This document shows positions 9,836 to 18,962 of a stretch of DNA of 64,000 nucleotides, piece by piece (within the stretch, counting starts at the first letter, position 1; each line of letters opens with the position of its first letter). The notes under the pieces are model-generated. The model searched no databases, was not told the DNA's origin, and saw nothing but the letters and a program-made list of their open reading frames with translations. The stretch spans positions 186,001 to 250,000 of the forward strand of contig CAZBWN010000029.1 of NCBI GenBank assembly GCA_964495905.1, written 5' to 3'. Both the position numbers and the translations under genes were made by a program. The stretch comes from CAJBLF01 sp964495905. Lineage in GTDB: Bacteria; Patescibacteriota; Gracilibacteria; Absconditabacterales; Absconditicoccaceae.

Positions 9836-10651
9836 CTATTTTTCGTCGATTGAAATTATACCTTTTTTTCAATCAATTTCAATCAACTTTTCTTTTTGCA
9901 TATCTTTCACGATATTTTTCACATTTTTTTTTGGAAATTCATCTTCTATATTTTTAATTGTTATTGTTCAAAATTTAACGAGTTGTTTCATAGTCCATCA
10001 ACGAACCTGTCTATCAGAGCCTTCAAATTTTGATTGTTTGCTGAGTGACTTGATCTTGGTCTTGCGAGCAGTGAGAAGCAAAGCTCATTGGTCCATGAGT
10101 GCGTTGTGCCAGTCGCGTGATCTTCACTGGGGAATCACTGTCTCGGCAAATGCCTCAAGCGCTTTTGCTGTGATTGTCTCAGGAAGCTTGAAGAGAAATA
10201 TATATACTCTCCTGATATTCGTATCGATCACGGGGACTGATAAGTTTCGTGAAAACGCCATGATAGCCGCTGAGGTGTAAGGCCCGATTCCAGGCAATTT
10301 CATTAAAACTTCCCTTTCTCTGAGTAAACGTTCATCTTTCCATTCTCCATTTTTCCATTTTTCAATTATGGTTATTGCGCATTGCTGCAATCTTAATGCT
10401 CTGCTATTGAATCCAAGTCCTGATCGATGACTAAGAAGATCGGTTTTTGAAGCTTGGGCTAGTGTTTTGTAATCAGGAAAATCTTTCATCCGTCTATGAA
10501 AGTAAGGAATTACTCTATCAACCTGGGTCTGTTGAAGCATAACTTCAGATATATGGATTGCATATGGATCTTTGGTCTGTCTTCGTGGAAGTTTTCTTCC
10601 GTTTTTTTTATACCAGGAAAGAATATTTTTTTGAATTGTTTTGATATTCAT
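9836..10651 (-). CDS. mutY: MutY-type adenine glycosylase lacking the Fe-S cluster motif
   Basis: A 271-residue HhH-GPD glycosylase. Catalytic Glu is in EVMLQQTQVDRVIPYF, the helix-hairpin-helix is LMKLPGIGPYTSAAI, and the catalytic Asp is in VPVIDTNIRRV. MutY removes A opposite 8-oxoG. After ALMDQGALLLTARKTKIK, where homologues carry four Cys ligands, there are no cysteines. The C-terminal 60 residues (WTMKQLVKFG..., EKLIEIDGKKGIISI) look like a winged helix rather than the MutT-like MutY domain. The stretch IEKWKNGEWKDE coincides with a ggaaaaatgg microrepeat. Could be another HhH-GPD enzyme. Confidence 0.82.
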
Positions 10652-10688
10652 GAATAATTATAGAACTAAATTATTTATTATTTTAACA

Positions 10689-10800
10689 AACCCCCTCATT
10701 CCCCCTTGACAGGGGGACTATATTGAATAAAAAAAATATTTATTTTTTCCTTAGCTCCCGCCCTGTCAAGGGAGGGTCGGGGTGGGTTTGCTGTTTTAAA
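10689..10800. repeat. GC-rich inverted repeat
   Basis: AACCCCCTCATTCCCC...CTTGACAGGGGG and the facing CCCGCCCTGTCAAGGGAGGG...GGTGGGTTTG form a large imperfect hairpin around an AT-rich centre. It fills most of the gap between mutY and the DUF1294 gene. A related element is at 20938-21093. Confidence 0.6.
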
Positions 10801-10815
10801 AAAAATTAAAATATA

Positions 10816-11091
10816 TTATAAAGAGAATAGGAGAATTATAGAGGCAATAATCCAAACACTAGCGATCAATCGGAATTTTACAAGAAATTTTCACTTGATA
10901 GTCTTGTGATGGAAAGCTTGCATACCAAGTACTGCTCCTACCCATCATCATAGTCCTGTATATCGAAGCAGATTCTTCTCTGATATTCTATGTTTTTGAG
11001 CAGTCGCTTTGTATTTGTCTATTCATCGTGCAATAAAGGTGAATATGTTGATGAGGAGAAAATATCAGATATATATAGAGGTTCGGGTCAT
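10816..11091 (-). CDS. DUF1294 small membrane protein
   Basis: A 91-residue protein with the DUF1294 signature: N-terminal TM, IDKYKATAQKHRISEKNLL, then GLGGWVGAVLGMQAFHHKT and KGKFLVKF, and a C-terminal TM. Function of the family is unknown. Of about eight glycines, about five are TGA, showing how heavily this genome uses the codon. Confidence 0.88.
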
Positions 11092-11099
11092 TTTTATCA

Positions 11100-11242
11100 A
11101 TTCAGAATTTAAAATTCAGAATTTAGAATTTAAACAAAGTGAAATTCCGATTAATCATAATAGAACATATGAATGTTGTAATGTTCTTATATTTCTTTTC
11201 AATACTAGATTGCTTCTCCGCCTAGGCGGATTGCAATGACAA
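11100..11242. repeat. intergenic: AT microrepeats and GATTGC-palindrome unit
   Basis: The gap holds 'attcagaatttaaaattcag' type repeats (11100-11135) and a unit of AGATTGCTTC, the palindrome TCCGCCTAGGCGGA (11217-11230) and TTGCAATGAC. Both recur elsewhere in the window. No gene is visible. Confidence 0.6.
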
Positions 11243-11269
11243 TAAAAAAAACCCCGCTTTCGCAGGGTT
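11243..11269 (-). terminator. intrinsic terminator
   Basis: Stem AACCCTGCG/CGCAGGGTT-type (AACCCCGC facing GCAGGGTT) with a T-run on the minus strand; ends the surface cluster transcript. Confidence 0.7.
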
Positions 11270-11284
11270 CATATTTTATGTCCA

Positions 11285-12058
11285 TTATTTTTTTATATGA
11301 TGTTCCGCTTTTGTATTGTGGGTTGTATGATGTTTTTCTTCTTTTTTGCTTCCCTTAGCTGTTTTGATGATAGTGGTTATAAGCCGAAGCGCAAGGAGTG
11401 CTATTATGATCTTGAGAATGCCTGCTCTGTTTGTAGTGTATACATTCTTCATATCATCTCGTCATCATAGTCTATATACGTCTCAGGTAACAATGATCTC
11501 TATAGGAGCTACTTTACGGATCACTATCCCAAAGACATCTCCTGTATTCTTAGTAAAACCAGCGGGTAAGGTGTATGATATACATCCATAAATATTCCCC
11601 GTAGCCGTAGTAGGGATCGCTATATTAAATTTCTTGATTGATTGTGCTCCTCCTGAGAGGTCAAATGAGTAATTTTTTGTATTGTTTTGCATCATAGCTA
11701 GAAAAGTGTTATCGGTAGTTTTTTGACTACAGCTGACGGTACCATCATCTCTTTGGATTCATTCAGTAAATCAGAAATCAATTTTTACAGTTCCGCTCGT
11801 AAATCTACTATAGAAGACAGTACAGATCTCTTGCCTTTTTCCTGGCTGTAATTGCATATGCAATTGGCTTGTAAGCTTTTCAGCTATGAGTCCGTCATTA
11901 CAAAATTTCATCCCTATCTGATTAATATCACTGACGCTTTTTTCGCTGATATTGGGTGTAAGCGTCACTACATCTCCACTTCTTTCACTCACTTCTGCAG
12001 ATGCCGTGCATCCAAATATTACAATCAGCATGCTTATGCTGACAACTATTTTTTTCAT
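11285..12058 (-). CDS. exported, C-terminally anchored surface protein (shorter of two)
   Basis: A 257-residue protein: signal peptide MKKIVVSISMLIVIFGCTASA, an extracellular part with Ig-like features (DVVTLTPNISEKSVSDINQ near the N-terminus, QPGKRQEICTVFY mid-way), a C-terminal TM (about residues 217-235, AGILKIIIALLALRLITTII) and a basic His/Lys tail. A Cys within the signal region could be lipidated. Layout and motif spacing match its neighbour at 12107, with which it forms an operon (48-bp gap). The layout is like DUF916-type proteins of WxL clusters, but homology is not shown. Confidence 0.72.
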
Positions 12059-12106
12059 AATGTATATGTAAAATAAAAGATATGATATATTATCATAGTA
12101 TGGAGC

Positions 12107-13105
12107 TTATTTTGTTATGATTTTTACTTTTCTAGGAAGGACAAGTTTGACGATGATGAAGATCAATGCTAAGATGATGATAAGCGTAATCCATGAAAAT
12201 GCATAGATAGTCGCTTTTTCTGTCTGTGTAGATCCTGTTGTAAATTTTGGATCTAATGTTGAGGTGTCAAATGCAAATACGGGATTGTTTTGTACATTGG
12301 ATATGATAGTGAAAAATCATTTGTATGTCGGCAAGATACCTACATTTACACTCACTTCTTTGGTTTCTCCCGGTGCAACGCTTGCAGCTGTACTGGAATA
12401 TGCTTTTTCAAATCCAAGCATATTGTGCACACTACCGCTGATAGCGATACTTTGAGCTATATTTCCATTGTTTTTGACCAAGAAACTCAAGATAAGATTG
12501 TTTGTTGTATCGATAGTAGCTTTGATGTTGGAGTTGGTAGAATATGCTCATCCAGGATTCCTTACAAGCTTCACGTCGTTTTTGATGTCATCAGGATTTC
12601 CCACAAAAAAGCTAAGGAAACTGGTTTTGCGGACAATCACACTAAATATCTGTCCTGCAGCTTTTGGATCTTTTTTGAGTACCGTATATGCTACACATCA
12701 ATTTAATTCTCAGCTCATCCCCATAGGCACCAATACTTTTTCTTTGATCATAACGGGTTTGTCTGCCTCTACGATAACTTTCCTATCACCAGAACCTAGA
12801 AAATATTTGCTGAAAGGATTGGTACGTCCCATATCAATACCACATGATCTGTTGCCTTGTGAATTTAATGCATAATTTGGAAATCCATAGGTAACTTCGA
12901 CAGGGGTAGTTGAATTGGCATATATATAGAAACAAATCTCTTTTTCCATCCCTGGCTGGATAGGATAACTTTTGTTGGTTTCCGCCTTAGGATTCTCTGC
13001 ATCTTCACAGTATCTTATATTTACGCCTTGTACATCAGCTTTTGTAAAGCCAGAAAACATCACTCCGATTAAGATAAAAGATACGATAATTTTTTTATAC
13101 ATCAT
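12107..13105 (-). CDS. exported, C-terminally anchored Ig-like surface protein (longer)
   Basis: A 332-residue protein: signal peptide (MMYKKIIVSFILIGVMFSGF...), a first domain with YPIQPGMEKEICFYIYANS, a second with LILSFLVKNNGNIAQSIAISG and SVAPGETKEVSVNVG (beta-sandwich repeat pattern), and one C-terminal TM (about 305-325) with a short basic tail. The PGEtKEVsVnV pattern is seen in Ig-like/NEW3-like and DUF916-like domains that hold other surface proteins. Probably exposed outside the membrane. First gene of the minus-strand arm of the cluster. Confidence 0.75.
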
Positions 13106-13487
13106 TTTTGTTTTAAAAAATTAAAAAATAGAGATTAACGCTATAGATAGCTATCTATATCTATAACTCAAGCATTGTTTAACTACTTCATATAGTTTTT
13201 TTTATTTTTTACTATCTGATAGGTATATAAATATATTATTTATCTATATACAATTGACATTGTTACAATAATTTATTACAAAAAAATCTTTTATCACCAA
13301 CTACCGTAAAAGTATGATAAAAAAAAGTCCTCTAAAATTTGACAAATAAAAAATTCTGATTATACTTACTCTACACACAAGAAGTTTTCGTTCATTAGCA
13401 ATCACACAATATGATATATTATATGGTCTAGGACTCTTTTTGATATCTTTTGATATCAGAACTTTTATATTTTATTATGAAAAACAA
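13106..13487. promoter_or_regulatory. 382-bp divergent control region of surface cluster
   Basis: AT-rich region between the two arms. It holds a strong plus-strand promoter (listed separately) and no gene that I can see. Tandem gatatc strings (13441-13458) lie in the 5' leader of the plus-strand gene. Confidence 0.5.
13339..13366 (+). promoter_or_regulatory. strong sigma-70 promoter of major secreted protein
   Basis: TTGACA (13339-13344), 16-bp spacer, TATACT (13361-13366). The transcript would have a leader of about 115 nt before the start at 13488. Confidence 0.7.
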
Positions 13488-14072
13488 ATGAAAAACATTA
13501 TAAAAATTACTGCTCTTAGCTTAGGTTTGTTTGCATCAATCTTTTTATTGAGCAATTCTAAAACTAATGCTGGATTGGTTCAATTGGAAATTACTGGTAC
13601 TCCAGGACACTGTATCGTAGGAGCTGCTGTTCCTTTTGGAACAACTGGTTTCTCTTACTCTGCATATTCTATGTCAACAGGTTTCCTTACTGAAACTGGT
13701 TTGACTACAACTTGGTATTGTGATGATACTGCTGGAGAAGCTTCATGGAATGTAGAATTAGCTACTAGTGATGTATTAAACGTTACTACAGGTAATCCAC
13801 TTCATACAATTGATGCTGCTACTAGAGTACGAATCAAAAATGATACAGCTACTAAAGTAACTGGTGAATGTGGTGTAACTGTTTGAACTTCTGTAGGTAC
13901 TTATTTGAATACTGCATCTCCTGTAGAACTTTTCGGTAAATCTACTGACATCGGTGATGTTTGTAAAATCGAAACTCAAAATGTTACAATGAAACTTGAC
14001 TTAGTTGCTTCACAAGCTCTTGGTCAATATTCAGGTGAAATTACAGTTACTGTTCCTACATGGGCTATGTAA
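13488..14072 (+). CDS. abundant secreted subunit-like protein
   Basis: A 194-residue protein: signal peptide (MKNIIKITALSLGLFASIFL...SNAG-type end at about residue 29), then a Thr/Gly/Ser-rich beta-strand protein with four cysteines (PGHCIVG, WYCDD, GECGV, DVCKIE), able to form two disulphides. It ends ALGQYSGEITVTVPTW, like the GxYxGTxxxxV ends of WxL and spore-coat-U/fimbrial subunits. Codon use is strongly biased to GCT, ACT, GGT and GTA, and only one of about twenty glycines is TGA, which together with the promoter suggests very high expression. Family not recognised. Confidence 0.72.
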
Positions 14073-14109
14073 TAGTAATCTCTCTAACAAAAAAATTCTT
14101 TCTATAAAA

Positions 14110-14160
14110 AAAACTAGTCTAGAACACAAAACTCCCCGTTTTGTAAGTCCTAGACTATAT
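14110..14160 (+). terminator. long hairpin terminator
   Basis: Nested hairpin: TAGTCTAG...CTAGACTA outside and ACAAAAC...GTTTTGT inside, directly after the major secreted protein gene. Lacks a long T-run but the stem is long. Confidence 0.55.
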
Positions 14161-14440
14161 AATATGTCAAAATGAATTTAGAATTAAGAATTCAAAATGC
14201 AGAATTCAAAATTCTGATATATTTATTATATAATATATATAGTAAATATATAATAAAAATCAACACGAATTGTGTTTGATTTTTTTGTCACATAGGAATT
14301 TCAAAACAATTCCTATTCCGCTTCGCGGGATAAAAACGACGTTAAAATCCTTCAGGGATTTTCGGCGTCTTATTTTACTGTTGATTTTTTTTCTGTTTTA
14401 GATAAAAAGTTTGTGAACTATTTATCTGTCATGGTGATAC
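14161..14440. repeat. intergenic: microrepeats and nested hairpin
   Basis: Contains gaattcaaaat-type microrepeats (14171-14218) and a nested hairpin GACG..AAAATCC..GGATTTT..CGTC (about 14335-14372). No gene seen. Confidence 0.45.
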
Positions 14441-15007
14441 ATGAATCTAACAAAAAAAAATATTGTCTTATTATCGATTGCTAGTATATTGTTTTTTTTA
14501 TTATTTGTGAATCATACGCTACTGGTCAATGCGTGAGATGTAAGCTTACAAATCAAATGAATGGGTATCAGACACGGTACTCCTGATAATGTAAACTTAT
14601 GATTGCTTACCGCTTCCGGTAACGATCAAGAAATCAATGGACAGTTTAGCGGGTATTTCTGGGTTGAAGATATAGAAGGATATATCACGGGTCATTATAC
14701 CACTATCCAATGCGAGGGCGTCTATGGTCCTCTATGAAATAAACTCACTTGAGTCTATCTCAAGGCAGGAAATATCAATCCCGAACGCATTCTTTGACTT
14801 ACGGGAAATGTGCTTATCGCTCCAAGTTTTGCTGATTATACGAGTATCCTCAGTCCTATGACGTATATCTATAAACCTACTGCTCTAGGTAATGCCTGAA
14901 TCGTGAATAAATACTGAGATAAGCCGTGGCTCAAAATCGTTGTCCCGGGAGGGACTCCTCCTGGTACATATAGTGGGACTATTGTTTTTAGCTTTTATAT
15001 GTACTAA
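14441..15007 (+). CDS. second secreted subunit-like protein
   Basis: A 188-residue protein with signal peptide (LLSIASILFFLLFVNHTLLVNAG), a beta-rich body (VSLQIKGMGIRHGTPDNVN) and the C-terminus PGGTPPGTYSGTIVFSFY, parallel to the end of the 13488 protein. Unlike that protein it has one mature Cys and about eight or more TGA glycines, so it is probably made in much smaller amounts, as expected of a minor or adaptor subunit. Domain family not recognised. Confidence 0.7.
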
Positions 15008-15060
15008 ACATATATTAAAAAATTAAAAGATTGGAAAATTAAAATATTAGGCAAAATATT

Positions 15061-15091
15061 AAAAAAGTCCGCGATAGTGCGGATTTTTTTG
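15061..15091 (+). terminator. intrinsic terminator
   Basis: GTCCGC...GTGCGGAT stem with T7, just after the second secreted protein gene. Confidence 0.75.
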
Positions 15092-15103
15092 TTTTTTTTT
15101 ATT

Positions 15104-15188
15104 TGTTATTGCGAGCAAAGCGAAGCAATCCAGTTTTTCTTATTATAGATTGCTTCGTCTCCGCCTAAGCGGATTCCTCGCAATGACC
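15104..15188. repeat. attgcgag/gaagcaatc inverted repeat
   Basis: TATTGCGAGCAAAGCGAAGC facing AGATTGCTTCGTC and CCTCGCAATGAC, with a one-mismatch copy of the TCCGCCTAGGCGGA palindrome (15160-15173). A REP-like intergenic unit between convergent genes. Confidence 0.6.
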
Positions 15189-15202
15189 TTATGATTTCTA
15201 TT

Positions 15203-17185
15203 TTAATCTCACCTAGCTACCATCTTGATAAATACGTCACTAGGGACGTTTACGTTTCCTATCGCTTTCATCCTTTTCTTTCCTTCTTTTTGCTTGGAAA
15301 GCAATTTTCTTTTTCTGCTGACATCTCAACCGTAACATTTTGCGAGGACATCTTTTGACATAGCAGAGATGTTTTCTCTGGCGATCATCTTGTTTCCGAT
15401 ACCTACTTGTAATGGAATCGCGAACATATGTTTAGGGATCAGTGTTTTGAGTTTCTCTACAACATCCTTACCGAGATAATATGCTTTATCCATATGTACA
15501 ACCCGACTCAGCGCCTCAACTTTTTCGTTGTTGATATATACATCCAGCTTGACCAGATGCGCGGGTTGGTATTTCTTGAATTCATAATTCATCGTAGCAT
15601 AGCCTTTGGTCGCTGATTTGAGCCTATCGTAGAAATCTATGATGATCTCCCCCATCGGTAGTTCATAATGCCGAACCACTCTCGTTTCGTCGATATAATC
15701 CATATTGATTAATTTTCCCCTATATTCTTGACAGAGTTTCATGATGTTTCCTGCATATTCATTGGGTCCTACCACTTCTACTGCGGCTACGGGCTCTCGT
15801 ATTTCGTCTATCCATCATTGGTCGATCATCTCCGTTCAAGATTTGATGACTAGCCAAGGAGTGAGTTCTTCTTTTCTTTTTATCGCCTCTTCGTCGGTCG
15901 TATTCGATCAGAGAATATGTCTATACATTCAGGTTTTGAGCAAGGTGTGAATATTGGTTCAAGATTTGATGGGATCCAACGAAAGATATTTGGATTTGAT
16001 CAGATATACCACGGTCGGGATAGTGAATATCGTCTCCATATTATATTCCCTTGATAATCTTTCTTTGACGATATCCATATGGAGCATTCACAAAAACCCA
16101 CAACGGAATCAGAATCCGAGGGCTTTGGAATCCTCTAACTCGTATTCTATCGCGCTATCATTGATAGATAATTTTTCCAGGCTATCTTTGAGTTTGTCAT
16201 AATCGGTATTATCAAGCGGATATACTCCGGCATACACGAACGGTTTCACTCTTTTGAATCCTGGAATCACAAGATTTTGCATCTCTGTCTCATCATGCCC
16301 TTTTGCTCTTTCGTCTTTGATGATCGTATCACCGATACTCACATCTCTTACGGATTTCTCTCACGTGACGATATATCAGATCTGGCCTTCTTTGAGCAAT
16401 TTATCCACTTTGCAATCAGGCGTAAAATATCCTACTTCGATAGGCACGATATTGTTGTCCGTATGTATCAGATGTAATTTTTCTCCTGCCTTGATTTCTC
16501 CATCCACGATTTTGACGTATGCTAATACCCCTTTGTAGGGATCGTATACAGAGTCAAAAATCAATGCTCTGGAGATTCAGCTGATCTGCGTTGCATCTTG
16601 TCCTTGATCTTGCCCTACCGGCCAGAATTTTTTCTTGTGAGATTTTTTGAAAGCGAGCGGATCCTGGATCCTCTCTATGATTGCGTCTAATACTTTATCT
16701 ACATTTTCTCAGGTCTTCCCTGATACTTTAATAATCTCTGATTTGTCGATACCGATTACATTCTCTATCTCATGCGCTACTCTTTCAGGATTTGCTGCGG
16801 GAAGATCTATTTTGTTCAATACCGGGATGATCGTCAAATTCTGATCTATCGCTTGATATAATGTTGAAAGTGTCTGGGCTTGTATCCCTTGCGATGCATC
16901 AACGAGCAAAACGACTCACTCTACGGCTGCGAGTGAACGGGAGACTTCATACTGGAAATCTACGTGTCATGGGGTATCTATGAGATTGAATTCATATCCT
17001 TTTCGCTGCATCCTTGCAGGTGTAAGCTTGATGGTGATTCCTCTCTCCTGCTCGATATCCATACGATCAAGCATCTGTGCGTGATCTATTTTTCTGACAG
17101 CTCAAGTGATCTCCAGCATCCTATCTGCAAGAGTCGATTTTCCGTGATCTATATGTGCGATGATACAAAAGTTACGTATATTCAT
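15203..17185 (-). CDS. lepA: elongation factor 4 (LepA) translational GTPase
   Basis: A 660-residue protein, longer than the usual ~600. G1 is AHIDHGKSTLADRM, G2 region ERGITI, G3 DTPGHVDF, G4 NKIDLP. The C-terminal LepA-specific domain ends KQKEGKKRMKAIGNVNVP. EF4 back-translocates stalled ribosomes at the membrane. Extra length comes from inserts after the GTPase domain (around FKKSHKKKFWPVGQDQ) and before SGTEMIDQG. More than ten glycines are TGA. Confidence 0.96.
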
Positions 17186-17372
17186 ACGACTAAACATTGA
17201 CTAAAATTGACTAATGTCCCGATGAATCGGGACGACAAACAATAGCTGTCGGAAGAAATATCATATAAAACCAGCTCTTGAATTCAAGCAAGACTTTGCT
17301 ATGGTTAGTCGGTTTTTTGACAAAATAGCTATTTTGGATATAATTAAAGCGTATTTATTTTAAAGATATATA
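17186..17372. repeat. intergenic: gactaa repeats and gtcccgat palindrome
   Basis: Contains GACTAAAATTGACTAA-type repeats and the palindrome GTCCCGATGAATCGGGAC (17217-17234), also seen at 40046. The promoter of the TPR gene follows. Confidence 0.5.
17317..17344 (+). promoter_or_regulatory. sigma-70 type promoter
   Basis: TTGACA (17317-17322), 16-bp spacer, TATAAT (17339-17344), 29 bp before the TPR gene start, giving a very short leader without Shine-Dalgarno. Confidence 0.75.
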
Positions 17373-18293
17373 ATGATGAATATTACCCCAGATAATATAT
17401 TAAAAATCACAGAGGAAAGATTGGAATCAGATCCAAAAATATCAAAAAAAAACATCAAAAAAACATCTGGTGACCTTATCAACACTCTCTATGAATTTGA
17501 TATTCCTGAAGAAATCGGCGACTTAAAAGATGCGTTTCCTATAGATTTCATCAAAACCAAAAATACAGACCTTATACCCACATCATCACATCCAGACCAT
17601 CCGAAACAACGTAAATATCCGTTAGAATTGGAAGATTCTCTCGTTGATATCGAACATTTCAATGAACATGAAGATATAGCGCATGCACTTCCCGTAATCA
17701 ATTCTATGATCAAAAAATATAAAAATACACTTGTCACAGAAGATTATATCATGCTTCTCCTCACAAAAGCAAGGATGCTTAACAATAATCATGATATTGC
17801 TGGATCTATGCATACATTAAAAGAGCTTGAAGCATATGAAGAGTATTTTATGCAAGATGATAAAAATCTCTATTATCTCACCAAATGAAATAACTTGTAT
17901 GATCAAGCGGTAAAAATTGTGCAAGAGAATCCCAAAACCGCTCTTAATCTTTTTTTCCAAGCGCGTGAAGCATTTGCTCTACTCCTTAGCCAAAAAGTTG
18001 TCTTTGAAGATACTTGGTACAAACATGTTATGTTTAGAAGCGCTCTTTGTTACTATAAGATAGGTGATATGAAAAAATGTGACGCTATATTTTCTGAAAT
18101 CCGCACCATCGATGATAAAAGCAATAATGCAACTCTTACCGTTCCTATCTTATATATGCATGGATTAGTATATCAAAAACTCAAACAATATCAAAAAGCG
18201 ATTGCTACCTTTAAAGAATATCTCAGCTATAATCCGGAAGATGAAGAAGTGAAACACCGCATCAGGGTCTTATCAGAAAAACCTGGCGAATAG
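17373..18293 (+). CDS. TPR-repeat protein
   Basis: A 306-residue cytoplasmic protein. The N-terminal third is charged; TPR-like helix pairs occupy about residues 110-300, clearest in MFRSALCYYKIGDMKKCDAI and ILYMHGLVYQKLKQYQKAI followed by FKEYLSYNPEDEE. It probably acts as a protein-binding scaffold. One in-frame TGA at 17886 joins what would otherwise look like two genes. Promoter and terminator make it a single unit. Confidence 0.82.
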
Positions 18294-18326
18294 ACGAGAA
18301 ATCCAATCTACTATACCCTTTCTATG

Positions 18327-18361
18327 AGAACTCCTCTGCTGATGCATTTGGAGTTTTTTTC
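18327..18361 (+). terminator. intrinsic terminator
   Basis: AACTCC...GGAGTT stem with a 15-base loop and T7, after the TPR gene. Confidence 0.55.
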
Positions 18362-18454
18362 TTTGCAAAATCGTTCAAATATGTTGCATGCTCTATTATA
18401 TAGAATAAATGATTCGTCATCTTGAGTGCGACGAAAGATATAGTCTTTATTATT

Positions 18455-18501
18455 ATATCCTTCGACTTCGCTCAGGATGACAGATTCGCTCAGGATGACA
18501 G
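18455..18501. repeat. dispersed 'ccttcgacttcgctcagga' repeat
   Basis: TATCCTTCGACTTCGCTCAG with a partly duplicated tail; the same string occurs at about 2769-2796 between ruvC and map. Confidence 0.6.
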
Positions 18502-18505
18502 AGAT

Positions 18506-18829
18506 TTATTTTTTTATTTTGCATATTTTTTTTAATGCTTCATTTCGTTTATCACGACCCATATATCTGATAGGCAATGCTAGCTCCTCAAGCAATCTGA
18601 GGATTTTTTTTGCTACTCTGATCTTATCAAACATGATATAATGATACATGATATCGTAGAGTTCTATACAGAACGCATTGATCATCCTGATATCTTTGGT
18701 CTCCTTTTTTACGTTTTTTATCATCTGTACGAGAAAATTGGAAATGTCTTTTTGCTCTTGTTTACGAAACAATGCAAAGACCTTATTTTTTTGGGGGATG
18801 TTTTTATGCAATATCTGGAGAAGTTCCAT
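18506..18829 (-). CDS. hypothetical helical protein, 107 aa
   Basis: Unrecognised, highly charged and all-helical (IRVAKKILRLLEELALPI). A TTG start 12 bp upstream is possible; a TAG bounds the frame just before it. Located downstream of the GHMP-like gene on the same strand but separated from it by a terminator. Confidence 0.5.
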   Translation of the reverse strand: MELLQILHKNIPQKNKVFALFRKQEQKDISNFLVQMIKNVKKETKDIRMINAFCIELYDIMYHYIMFDKIRVAKKILRLLEELALPIRYMGRDKRNEALKKICKIKK

Positions 18830-18884
18830 CTGACAGATCAATGATAAAAATATTGTACCCAGGTTCTATCAATAAAAAAAAAGA

Positions 18885-18925
18885 AAAAAACTGACAAAGC
18901 TAGGAAAAAAGTTTTGTCAGTTCTT
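18885..18925 (-). terminator. intrinsic terminator
   Basis: AACTGACAAA...TTTGTCAGTT stem and T7 on the minus strand, downstream of the GHMP-like gene. Confidence 0.7.
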
Positions 18926-18962
18926 AAGCGTATACATAAAGACACATTTTATGCCTACTTGA

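Noticed and set aside
10689..10800. Insertion sequence remnants
   Set aside because: Inverted repeats without transposase coding or clear target duplication; listed as repeats only.
15203..17185. lepA, gyrB, rpoD and others as frameshifted pseudogenes
   Set aside because: Apparent breaks are all TGA at glycine positions; with code 25 each gene is intact.
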